Shown here: positions 22,018-32,651 of the stretch, piece by piece | How the letters are laid out: each line of letters begins with the position of its first letter | Position numbering within the stretch: position 1 is the first letter of the stretch | Source of the DNA: Polyporus tsugae | Taxonomy: Eukaryota > Basidiomycota > Agaricomycetes > Polyporales > Polyporaceae | DNA length: 64,000 bases | Reading direction: 5' to 3' | Assembly (NCBI GenBank): GCA_024305745.1 | Contig: JAHRBS010000010.1 | Coordinates: forward strand, 2,673,501 to 2,737,500 | Notes under the pieces: model-generated | Seen by the model: only the letters and a program-made list of their open reading frames with translations | The model's database searches: none | What the model was told of the DNA's origin: nothing | Made by a program: the position numbers and the translations under genes

Positions 22018-23296
22018 TTACTCCCGGATGCTATTGTTGTATTCCACCAAATTGTCAAATTTGACAAGCGTGCCGCCAAAAATGTCAAGGGAGCTGGATT
22101 CAAATTATGATCAAGTCGTCCGGTACAGCTCGAAGCTAGAACATAAACATACCTTCCATAGGTCAGATCAACTTTCCCACTTGACAGTCGGTCTACTAGA
22201 GCTAAGTCGGAAATGCTCTTGGCCCCTCCCGCATATGTCGTCGGTATTATTACCCATTCTCCAAGTTCTACGCTCGGCGTGTTCAACATATGGATCGCAG
22301 AGGAAAAGAACGACCTACTTGTGACCAACTCTTCGTCGATGCCTTGACACAAGCCTTCGACGTCGGCGGCGTGGACCAAGAATTCGCTTGAGAAGGGAAA
22401 ATCAAATCAGGATTGACTGTGTAGGAGCGTCCGGGGAAATGCTGCGTACCTGCAATAGTCTGAGAGCAAATCAAGGGAGTCTGACGGTAGAGCATCGATC
22501 GGTCAACCTGACCCGGTTGCTAGAAACACGCCTCGCAATCCTACCTTTCCTCACCTCCATCTCGGTGATGGTCTGCCATTTGTTCATAGCCACGAACCAC
22601 TTGTCCCCTCTTCTCCGACAACTGCCCGTCAAGTTTAGGTTCAGCCTCCCGTCCGAGTGATTGCATGTTTCGTAACATAGCGTACCTCACATCCACCACA
22701 AGACGGTCCTTCCCGACGGCGGACGAGACGGCTTGTAGCCTTTCCAGAGAGAATCTCGCGTCTGGAAACAAGTACGACGTCACGATGACCTATGAACGTC
22801 CCCATTAACCGTGACCAAACCGATCGGCCCCGCGGCTGCAAAATACCTTGCTTGCCCCAGCGTCGATCCATTCGCTGGCGTTGTCAGAGGCAATACCCCC
22901 ACCAACCTGCAAATGTCCTGCAGCAATCTTGTCAGTCATGCGGTCTTCAACGCCTTAACCTGAACGAGCGCACCTGGCCAGGCAGCGAGCGCATCCTTGG
23001 CCGCCTGGTCGTTGCCCGGGCCAAGTTTGATGACGTGCCCTCCCTCGAGGCCGTGCCTCCTGTACAGCTCGGCGAAGTACGACGACGGATGGCTGCCAAA
23101 GGGCATCGTTAACGTATTTCGGGACTCAAGCCAACTTGGGCATCGCCCGTGCGCACCTCGCGATGAAGTTCGTTTTGAGATGGCTCGGGTCGTCCTCGTT
23201 GAGGGTGCCGCCGACGATCTGCTTCACCTCGCCGTTGTGCAGGTCGATGCACGGGCGGAAGAGCGATCTGCGACGTGCGTTCGGGTTTTGCGCCAT
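22018..23296 (-). CDS. HIS6: Phosphoribosylformimino-AICAR ribotide isomerase (histidine biosynthesis)
   Basis: Nine exons (23296-23157, 23092-22974, 22917-22847, 22789-22686, 22621-22545, 22480-22450, 22386-22319, 22267-22153, 22093-22018) join in phase to 266 residues, the eukaryotic length. Marks of the (beta/alpha)8 isomerase are [18 protein letters not shown] at the N-terminus with the catalytic Asp, [22 protein letters not shown] (phosphate site), [10 protein letters not shown], and [14 protein letters not shown] with the second phosphate site. It catalyses the Amadori-type isomerisation in step four of histidine synthesis. Exon 6 is only 31 nt. Intron density is very high for an 801-nt coding sequence. 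Confidence 0.94.
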
Positions 23297-23610
23297 GATG
23301 TGCCACGCGTGGTGGAAGTCGACGTCAAGAAAGGATAGGCTCAGCGACTGAAAGTACTGAACGCGCGACGCCACCAACAGCTAGTACTGCGCCATCTTGC
23401 GCAGATCTTTATCTCCGATGCAAATACTGACCATGCCAAGCGGGCTCCTCAAGCTTCAAGCTTCAAGGTTGGCGCCAAAAGCTTATCTGTGGCCGTTCGC
23501 GCGTCGGCCGTAACGTAAATGAGGGTTCCAGACGTAACTATACACTGTGTAAATGGTTCCTATTCTACAATGAGATCTGGATTCAGAAGCCAACGGCCAG
23601 AACTCAGTAC
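23297..23610. other. HIS6 promoter / transhydrogenase 3' region
   Basis: This 314-bp stretch has AAGCTT repeats around 23450-23480 (two tandem CAAGCTT units and a third AAGCTT) and overlapping AGTACTCAGTACT near 23605. No Gcn4-type TGACTC element was found upstream of HIS6 within it. Confidence 0.45.
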
Positions 23611-25716
23611 TCAGTACTCCAACGAGTTCTCGATGATCTTCGTTAAGTACTCCCTTCCGTCCTCGCCCGCGATGTCCCCGATGCCCGGCGCCAAATCCAG
23701 CACACGCCGCTGCGGGATCGTGCCGTCGACGAGCGCGGGCACGTCGGCCTTGGTGTATCCGACGGCCTTAAGGCCACGGGGCACCCCGAGCCCGTCGAGG
23801 AAGCGCGCGATGGCCTCGAACAGGTGCGCGCCGATAGCGCTGTCGGGGATGGCGGTGATCGAGGGGTCGGTCACGCTCACGCGGTGGAAGACCGCGAGGG
23901 CCTCCCGGTGGCGGTCGGGCGAGCAGGGGGCGGTGAACTGGAAGACAGCGGGGGCAGGGAGTGCGACGCTATTGAAATGTGGCATGAGGCGTGAGCGTGG
24001 GTACGTAAGTTTGAGACGGACAGAAGATTGACTTACGTGACGCCATGCGGGATGATAGGATGGTCTACGTTGTAACCGGCGTACTTGAACTTGGGACCTT
24101 TCTTGTTCAGGCCAGAGATCTGAAACACGAGACATGTCAGCCCATGACGCTGACCGAGGTGCCACACCGTTGAATAGGACTGACGGGGTAACTGATTCCG
24201 TGGCAGAGGTGTACGCCGGCATTGCCAAAGCCGATTCCAGCAAAGGAAGCGGCCAACCTATTCGAAAGAATTTCAGATCAGAGTCACACACGAGCAATGG
24301 AACAGTTGAAATAGGCATACAGCATCTGTGACAACGACTCGTAGTCGTCAGGGTTCTTCGCGACCCGCGGGAGGTGCTTGACGGTCGTGTTCAATGCCCA
24401 CATTGAAAAGATGTCTGCCACGGGGTTGCTCCCTTGGTAAGCCGGTCGATAAATGGGGTTGCTCGGCCGAGGTGTGCGTTCAGTGTAACTACTTCGTGTT
24501 GGTCATGGAACGCGCGTGCATGGGTCGAAGGACTCACGGAATCGCGGTGTAGCTCTCCAAGCTGTGGAACAGGACATCAAGGCCAGCGCTGATGTGGAGC
24601 TCTGCAGGGTACATGATTAGTCGGGGAACGCACATGAATCGAAGATGCTACCAACCCTTGGAGCATGTCCTGGTATTCAGCGTGTCCACGATGCCGAGCA
24701 TAGGCTTCATGGCGCGGTTGGCGATACCGGTCTTGAAGGACATAGAGGTTATGTCAAGGATTGCCGTACCTGTGGTTTCCGACCCAGTTCCGGCAGTGGT
24801 TGGTACTGGATGTCTTCGTCAGTCCAGCCATATCACATCACAAAATGGGCCTGCGCGAACCTGCAATAAGAGGCCGCAGTGTCTCTGTAACAGGAAGCCC
24901 CTTGCCAACAGGCGCGTTGATGAAGTCGAAAAGGTCCGCATCCTTGTACACCGTAAACCTACGGTTCGCGAGGTGGGTTCCAAGTGAATACGGAATGGGA
25001 AATGTACGTACAAGTTAGCAGCCTTGGCCGTGTCCATAACACTTCCACCTCCAACTCTATTGCGGAGGTCAGGACGATGGAGAGTGCTGAGGCTTTGGTG
25101 TACTCACGCGAGGAAGTGACTGCAATCGTGCTTCCTGGCCCAAGCAATAGCATCCCTCCAACTCGCCTCTGTTGGCTCTGCGACGACGCGATCGTAGACC
25201 TCAAACGTCAAGTCTTGCTGCTCCAATGAAGCAATGGCCTGGAACGCAGTTCACATTTGATTATGTAAATTAAACCTATAGCGTATTGCGCACCATTTTG
25301 GCGGGGGGCAGCTTCGCCACGTTAGGGTCAGTAAAGACCGCGACCTAGACCTCCTCGTCAGTGCTCCATGTATATCGCCTCGTTTTAACGCACTGACCTT
25401 GCGGGCTTTCATGTTCTTGAAGTCCATGCCGACCTCACGAGTAACACCCTCCCCAAAGCGGAGGTTGGCTGCAGCAACCTTGACAACTCCCACTGAGTCT
25501 CACTCGAGGTGGAGATGCACAAAACGTACCTCGAAAGCATACTCCTTCTCAACAGGCAGGCTCTCGACTGGGGTCGCATACTTTCTCATCTGCTGGAGAG
25601 CATGGAAGGGGTTGTGCGCGCCGCCAGCCCGACAGCCATGGCAGGGGCACGCGGTGTGCTGGGCCGCGTTGATGAGGCGTTTGATGACGCTCCTGGAGGC
25701 TGCAACAGTGGACATG
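23611..25716 (-). CDS. ADHFE1: Hydroxyacid-oxoacid transhydrogenase (iron-containing ADH family)
   Basis: A multi-exon gene starting [21 protein letters not shown], a likely mitochondrial presequence followed by a Cys/His-containing N-terminus as in animal HOT. Visible blocks are [28 protein letters not shown], a nucleotide site [26 protein letters not shown], the metal-binding His region ([24 protein letters not shown]), and [23 protein letters not shown] couples oxidation of 4-hydroxybutyrate to reduction of 2-oxoglutarate, yielding D-2-hydroxyglutarate, without free NAD. Its presence 4 kb from L2HGDH is suggestive but may be chance. The 5' end of the gene faces about 1.3 kb of open DNA. 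Confidence 0.93.
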
Positions 25717-27051
25717 GTGTGCAGAGGGCGACGAGGAGCTGAGAGGACGGGGGCGGAATGCGGAACGTGAGGGGCTCCCGCATTTATAGCCTGAGAGGCC
25801 CGAGCATGGCAGTGGGTGCGGGGAAAGGCGCCTGTGGGGGTCACGAGAAGGCAGTCCTGTGACCGTGTATCTTACGCGCTCCCGAACGCGTAAGTGCACT
25901 TCGGCCGAAAGCATTAGTAGTAAGTACTCGAATGAGCATCTTGAATAGAGTGTAAGTATGTGCGCAGGCTAGGAATGTAACCTGCAAGTGAGGTCTGTGC
26001 CACTGCCAGTCTCGGATGCATGACGGTCAGCGGAGGGTGTAGTAATACCAGATTCAGGCCTATGCTAATAACAGCTTCAGGGCAGGCTAACGGGCATTGT
26101 TGACAGTGCAACGATTGCCAGCGGTTTTGTTTAAGTACATAGATGAGGATAGCGGACTAGTAGCAGAAGGGCCCGAACATGAAAGTGGCTCGATGGCATT
26201 TAGTTGGCTGGTTACTGTCGCCATAAAGAATGCCACGGAGTTCCCCCGAGGTGGTGCAGCCAATCTGAATCGTGTGCTATGTACAAGTCGTGCATGTGTA
26301 AGTACGTCCTGTATCATAACGTACCACGGGAGGTCCCCCGGACTTCTGGTTAAACAACTGGCCTGAGCGAATCATGATGCATGATGTATGGACGCATGAG
26401 CACTCACGCGCGCATGTCTAATAGAACTCCGGTTCGCGGACAGTCTGCGCACCTTGCTCGTCCAATCGCACGGTGGGCGAGCGTATGGCATTTATGTAGA
26501 GGGAGTGCGCAGTCGATTGGAAAATCGTTGCGGAAACACACCGCACTGTTGTTGATCAGGGAGCCGGTAAACAGAAGGAGTGTTATAAGAATATTTAAAT
26601 TTAGTCAAAACGGCACATCCGACCGATGGGAAAGTGGGGACACTGCGGCCGTAAATCGAGGGTAGACATATCCAGCGTCTGCCCACCGAACCGTTCATGC
26701 CCATTTTCGCGCGGATCGTCGCGAGGGTTTGAAGAAAAAGAGAGATACTTTTGAGAGGCGAGCGGCGGATGTGTGGCAGTGGCAGAGACACGCTGCGGAG
26801 CTGCTGCCACAGGAAGGCGCCGGGAGTCGGCTGGAACGGGCTTCGGCTGGAAATGAACAAGCGGGGAGCTCGAGAAGATCACAGCTAGGCCATGCCCTGG
26901 TCTCGCCTCTCATATACCCCCTCCCCCTCCCTCCCGGACACACAGTCCTCATAGACTCGTGCCGTCCTGACCCCGTCCGTCCTGACCTCCCACATTCTCT
27001 TCTAGTCGCTCCTTCCGCTCCCTTCTCGCCTCGGACTCGGCCCACCGCACT
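25717..27051. other. Divergent intergenic region
   Basis: This 1.33-kb stretch separates the starts of the transhydrogenase (leftward) and the aspartic protease (rightward). It has short unspliced frames only. A C/T-rich stretch (26900-27050) directly precedes the protease ATG and fits a fungal core promoter and leader. No transposon ends or RNA gene were seen. Confidence 0.5.
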
Positions 27052-29366
27052 ATGAGGCTCTCCACCTTTGCTTTCGGCCTCCTCCTCTCCGCTCCCCTCT
27101 CCCAGGCCGCCAAGGTCTCCTTCACCCAACACAAGCGTCCCAATCACTCCCCACAGAAGCGTTCCGGCAAGACTTCTTTCCGCCGACCCGTCCTTGCCGC
27201 CGCCGCCGCCTCGTCAACCTCTTCCTCCCAGGACGGCGAAGGAGATGTTGACCTGAGGTATGTGGCCTCCTCTAGCCCCAATGCTGTCATACAAGAGCTG
27301 AGCTGTGTATCCCAGCTCATTTCACGACCTGTTGTATATTGCTAACGTGAGCTGCTTCACCTACCGTCCTTAATCCCTCTCACCATTCTCGCAGGTCACC
27401 GTAGGAGGAACTGGTATGTCTGCTGTGCTTCAACCCCGCTTGGCTTTGTCTTCACACTCTTCTAGAATACCCCTTGCAACTTGATACTGGATCCTCCGAC
27501 CTCTGGGTTAAGGGAGCCACCTCCCCACTCCCGAACGCTAATCAAACGGTGTGTCAATGTTACCGTCGGCTTCAATCCTTGGGGCTTGACTTACATCGTG
27601 TCGTATCCCCAGGCTTTGACGCTTAATGTAACGGTAAGTCCCGCCCCGTCGTTTTAGTGGCAATGGCCCTCTAAATGTCTCTATAGTATGGCATTGGCTC
27701 AACATATGGCCATATTTCCTACACTTCCGTTGAATTCGCCGGGTAAGCGAATGCCAGCCTTGTTGCACCCCTCCGCCATGTCCTCAACGCATGTCATTTC
27801 AGCATCAAAGTGCCCAACCAAGCCTTCATCGATGCATCTCAGGCAAACAACCCCATCCTATCTTATGGCGTCAATGGCATCGTTGGTCTCGGCTTCACCA
27901 AGCTGTCGAGTGTCGACAATGCGCTCAACAACTCCGGCAAGTCGGATGGCAAGGCCCTTCTCTACAACCTCTTTGCAGACAACACAGCCGAGCCCAACTT
28001 CATCGCCTTCGCATTGCAGAGGGCCACTGTGTCCGGTGGGGATGTTGAGGGGTCCTTTACGATCGGTACGAGGCGCGGGGGCAATCGTCTGCACATGTAG
28101 CTGACCTGAATTTTATCAGGCGAGTACGATGAGGATTATAAAGCCGTAGCAAACAGCCCGAAGATCTCCACGTTCCCAAAGTCTGACCCCACTCGTTGGA
28201 CGATGCTCCTCGACGCTATCCTCCTTGGCAACAACGACACGGTGATTCCTCTGTCCACCTCCGTTTCTGGCGCACCCTCAGACAAGGCTGTTGTGATGCT
28301 CGACAGTGGCACGTCATACACGTCAGTCGATCCGTATATTTTATTACATGAGATCTGCTCGGTATCTTAACACCATCTCGCTTAGCTATGCCCCAAAGGC
28401 CGTGTGTGACGCGATCTATGGCAACATTCAAGGCGCGACGTACAGCTCGGCTCTTGGTCAATGGATCGTCCCGTGCGATGCAGAGGTCGATATCGCCCTC
28501 CAGTTCGGGTACGTGTGATCAATGGAGTCTTGGTTACGGTGTCTTGCGTACTTGGAGTGAGCTCAACGTCGGATTCTTATAGCACTTCCGTGTATCCTCT
28601 CCACCCTCTGGATGTGACGCCTTCGAATGTCAACGATGACACGATGTGCGTCGGCTCCTTCCTCCCGCAAACGGTGTCTGTCGGAGCGGGTCAATTGTGA
28701 GTGCCTCTCCGACATCTGGTTTACACCAATCGCTAAGCTAACCCACTCTGTGTCCGCAGCGACTGGCTTATTGGCGACAATGCGATGCGTTCACTGTACA
28801 CCGTCTATGATTTCGGTGACTTCGACAGCTCAGGCCAGATGGGCGCCCCATACGTGCAGCTCCTTTCCCTCGTCGACCCCAACAACGCATCGGTGGAATT
28901 CCACAAGGTCCGTGGTGGCTCCGCGTCGAGCAATATCGTCTACAAAGCGCAAGCCGTCTCTCAAACCGGCGCCGCGGCGTCAGGGGGCTCGACGGCCGTC
29001 TCGGTCTCGACCGAGTTCGTCGACACGCTCACCAAGCTCCAGTCGTACATCCCCGCCATCCTCGGCATCATGGCCCTCAACGCGCTCGTCCTCCTCGTCC
29101 TCGCCGTCGCCGCTATCGTGTACATGTGCCGCCGCCGCAACCGTGCTCGCGCACGCAAGACGCCTGGCCGCAGTACCCCCATGCCGCTCACGCGCCCGTC
29201 TTCTTACGTCGCCCACCAGGAGCCAGGACACGACGCGCTCGGCACGTACCAGCCCGTATCGATGGCTCTTACGGAGGACACGTTCGTGCCTCCCAGCCCG
29301 GCATTCTCCAAGCCGGGCTTCGACAACGTCCTACGAGCAGGCGACAGGCCGAAATCCGTCGCGTGA
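27052..29366 (+). CDS. Membrane-anchored pepsin-like aspartic protease (A1)
   Basis: Multi-exon. The signal peptide is MRLSTFAFGLLLSAPLSQAA, followed by a basic propeptide with KR sites. The first active-site motif QLDTGSSDLWV lies in exon 3 and the second, MLDSGTSYT, follows at about 28290. A flap-like YGIGSTYGHISY segment lies between them. After the protease domain comes a Ser/Ala linker, then one hydrophobic segment (AILGIMALNALVLLVLAV) and a basic stop-transfer CRRRNRARARK. A cytosolic tail of about 70 residues, rich in Pro/Ser, ends the protein. So it is a type I membrane protein and not a GPI protein or secreted pepsin. Both catalytic Asp residues are present. A role in surface protein processing is likely but inferred. 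Confidence 0.9.
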
Positions 29367-30331
29367 GATTGCTATGTGGACTATTGTTGTGTTTTGCGCT
29401 CGCGTTGTTAGTTGGAAAAGGGGAGTGGGGGTGTTATGTCGCTCATGCACGCACGGTGATATGCTCTACGTCTTCGACTCTTGCGCCTGTCCGTACTTCG
29501 TTCTTAGACTCACATACTCTCCGCAAGTTCCCTCGCTTCTGCTGCCCTCCCACATCCGCATCATGTTGTGCTCTTCTGTCGATGACAAACGGACATCCTT
29601 GTTAGTAGTATATCGTGGGGTGGCATCGCTCTGCCGCCTTGCACGCTTGGAATGGACTGATGTTTTTGGATATATGGTGCAGGACACTTAGTCACCGCCT
29701 ATTTTGTACAACGGTACCTGACGCCGGAGTTTTTGACCGATTCCTTATCGGACTGACCAAATTGCTCCTTTCCATGAGAGGAACAAATTGGTCAGACCGT
29801 TTGTCCTAACTCTCAAAATTGACGGAGATGTTACCTTTTTGGGTCACGAATTTTGCCAGTGATGGGAAAATACTACCATATATGGTAGGTTATGTCTATA
29901 TCGGGTATCATAGACGCCGGCCGGCCTTCTCCAGGAAGTTGGAGGACTGGTATACTGACTACAAGATGACTCCGTTTGCACTACCTGTGCTCCAAGACTA
30001 CCACGCTGTGTTAAATCACGGCCAGTTCCAGGTATTTGAAGTGGAAGGACAGTCTTCTAATCGGGCGCTCCCTAAGGCGCTTAAGTTCGATTTCGTCCTG
30101 GCCAATTTTGCCACTGTGCAAAACAGGTGGTGACTAAGCGCCCTTCACCATAGCATTCCACACTGTCGCTTCGCTTTCTGCGCGCGTGCCTTTTGCTGCG
30201 CTCGCTGTACACTGTTCAAAACCGCTCTTTGCCCGTTCCTCATCCGAGTCCCTTCAGTGTAACTGCCCTCAACCAGTCTTGGGTTTTGGAGTGATATTCC
30301 AGGTCAAAGATTGCCAAGATGAGACAGATAA
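29367..30331. other. Intergenic with a cluster of hairpins
   Basis: This 965-bp convergent region contains three nearby inverted repeats: CCGAT/ATCGG (29737-29751), a 17-bp imperfect pair at 29753-29769 and 29779-29795, and a perfect 16-bp palindrome CTACCATATATGGTAG (29873-29888). A 102-codon frame from the ATG at 29828 ends at 30133, with no recognisable domain. It could be a decayed insertion, but no terminal repeats or target duplication were found. Confidence 0.4.
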
Positions 30332-32295
30332 TTAGAAAGATCTACTATGGGTCTTCTGTCCTCTAGATATCCGCTCCCACTGTACCTCGTCGTCAATGTC
30401 CGACAGGCTCTGCTCGCTCCCCAGCAGCTGCTCCTCGAGCGCAGGCGTCGCGCCCGGTCGCTGGTGCCGCTGCGCGATGAGGAAGCTCCGCGCCGCCGAG
30501 CGGATCGCGACGAAGTTGCGCTCCTCGGGGCCCAACCGCGGGCTGCCCTCCGTCCTCTTCGGCACGAGGACTTCGACAATCCCTACGAGCGCGGACGCCA
30601 TCTTGTGCGCGTAGAACGCCATGTCCTTCTTGAACCGCGGCGCGACCCGCGCCGGCTCCGCCGGGGCCTCCTCGTCCGCGCCCGATAGATACTTCGCCAG
30701 ATTCAGCCGGTGCGCAATGCGGAGGCACTGGCGCATCGCGGCCTCGTCGCCCGTGGCGAGCGCCGCCCGCGCGATACACGACGCCGCAGCGGCGTCGGGG
30801 AGGATGTTCTTGCCCCGTGTGCGGAGCGTCTGCTGCGGGGCGTCTGTCGCGCCGTCGGCGAAGTCCACCGCGCGGTAACCGGTCATGAGCTCGAAGGTAC
30901 GCATCGTGCTCTCCCAGTCCTTTGCGCGCCAGCAGGCAACGAGGACAAGCGTGTACGTCGAGAGGCCGGGGCGGATCACGTGTCCGCGGGAGCTCGCCAC
31001 CTCCTGCTCGATCATCCACTCTAGCATCTCCAGCGCACGCGCGGCCTCGGTCGTCGAGCCTGTCGCGGCAAGGGAGCCGTACGCGGCGAGGACGTGGTCC
31101 ATGTGGCCCCGGTCGAGCACGGGCGACTCTTGGTCGATGAGCTGCTGGACGAAGTGCACGCAGAGCCGGTGCTTCTTCGCCGCGTTGCAGAGCCAGAGCA
31201 CGTCCGAGAGCAGCGCGCCCGTGAGCTCGACCGTCGCGACCGGGGCGCTCTCGCCCGGCTTCGCGAGCCCGACGTACTCGCGCAGGACGTCGAATGCGAC
31301 GATCTGGTCCGCGGGGCGGCCGAGCGCGAGCGCCTGGATGAAGTTCGCGACGAGGTGCGCGTCGACCTGCACCGCGGCGCCGTCCTGCTCGAGGCGCTTC
31401 GTGAGCTGCCGCCAGACGAGGCGTGCGTCGGAGGCGTTGCGCTCGCGGACGGCGCGTGCGGCGGACGTGTCGCCGGGCGTCGCCATGCTGCTATGTCCGA
31501 GCGCGCCGAGGACGACGGTGTAGGTGATGTTGGTGGGGGCGAGGGGCCCGGACTGGTCGAGAGAGTTGTAGACGTCGAACATGCGCTGCTGCTGGCCGGC
31601 GCGGGCGAGGATGGAGAGGTACGCGTTGATCGGGGCAATGCTGTACTCAGGGCTGTCGGGGTTGTGGCCCTTGACGAGCTCGATGTACTCGAGGAAGTTG
31701 TCGTAGGTCTTGTGGACGTTCTGGAGGATCTTCGTGCGATCCTCCCAAGAGGGGACTCGGAGGAACGCGGCCATGAGGGAGGTGAATGTGCGCAGGATAG
31801 GTTTGATTCCGCGCCGTTTCATCTACGGTTGCATTGTTAGACAAAGAGGAGGTGCAGGACGCTAGAGACGATACTGCGACTCACGTCGATGTATAGCTGG
31901 TAGGCCAGCTGGAACCGACCGGCGCGACCGGCCTGGCTGATCATCGTATTCCAAACTGCCGTATTCTGCGCATCTAAGGGCATGTTCTTCAGCATATCGA
32001 TGGCTTCGTCCATTTGGCCCTCCTCGCACAACTTGGTCAACCTCAGCGTGAGCTCGTATGGCTTCAGCAGACGCTTTGGTCTCGACTCCGTTCCGTCACC
32101 CTCCCCTGACCTCTCCTTTGCCTTTCCTTTCCAAGGTTTCCGTTCCGATACTCCATCTGTTTTGTGTGGAAGAATGCGGGATTTTGACCGGGAAGTCTTT
32201 TGGGATACTGTGGCCGTAGATGCAGCGCGGACGCGAGTCAGTGTCGAGAGTCGACGTGTGACGGTCGTCAAAGGTGCATGAGCATTCCGCAGCAT
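30332..32295 (-). CDS. Second mitochondrial PPR-like protein
   Basis: Two exons: one starting MLRNAHAPLTTVTRRLSTLTRVRAAS, a strong mitochondrial presequence, and one long exon from 31822. About 630 residues in total. Helical-hairpin repeats of the PPR type are visible: LTLRLTKLCEEGQMDEAIDML, TAVWNTMISQAGRAGRFQLAYQLY, APINAYLSILARAGQQQRMFDVY, TNITYTVVLGALGH and LSTYTLVLVACWRAKDWESTM. The protein likely acts on mitochondrial RNA. It is not obviously a paralogue of the PPR-like protein at 9540. It shares a short divergent promoter region (about 355 bp) with FPGS. The GC content of exon 2 is very high. Confidence 0.82.
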
Positions 32296-32651
32296 TGTCC
32301 CCGCACCAGAAGGAGGAAGATACTGGAGCAGCAGAAGAGGAGACAGACAGCGAGCTGGAGCGCAGAAACTGGGCACACGGTGCAGACTGCAGTGACAGTT
32401 CTCGCGAGTCGTGACAGCAGACTCACGGGCGGCTACGCGGCAACCGTGCTGGGATATTCGTGCGACGCGGGTGCGTGACTTGACGAGCTTCTTCCTTGTC
32501 TGAGTCTTGCGCGGGACCGACAGAGGACAAGTGTGTGGCCCAGCGCCCGGCCAGATAAAATCATGCATCCCTGATGTCCTTGCTCTCGGCCTTATCGTCT
32601 CACCATCTCCCTGTACATATACATCTCCTTCCTGCTTTCCTCCACCGTACC

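Noticed and set aside
29828..30133. A 102-codon plus-strand frame between the protease and PPR genes
   Set aside because: No domain, no splice partner, and it lies over palindromic repeats in a convergent region. Noted with the intergenic entry only.
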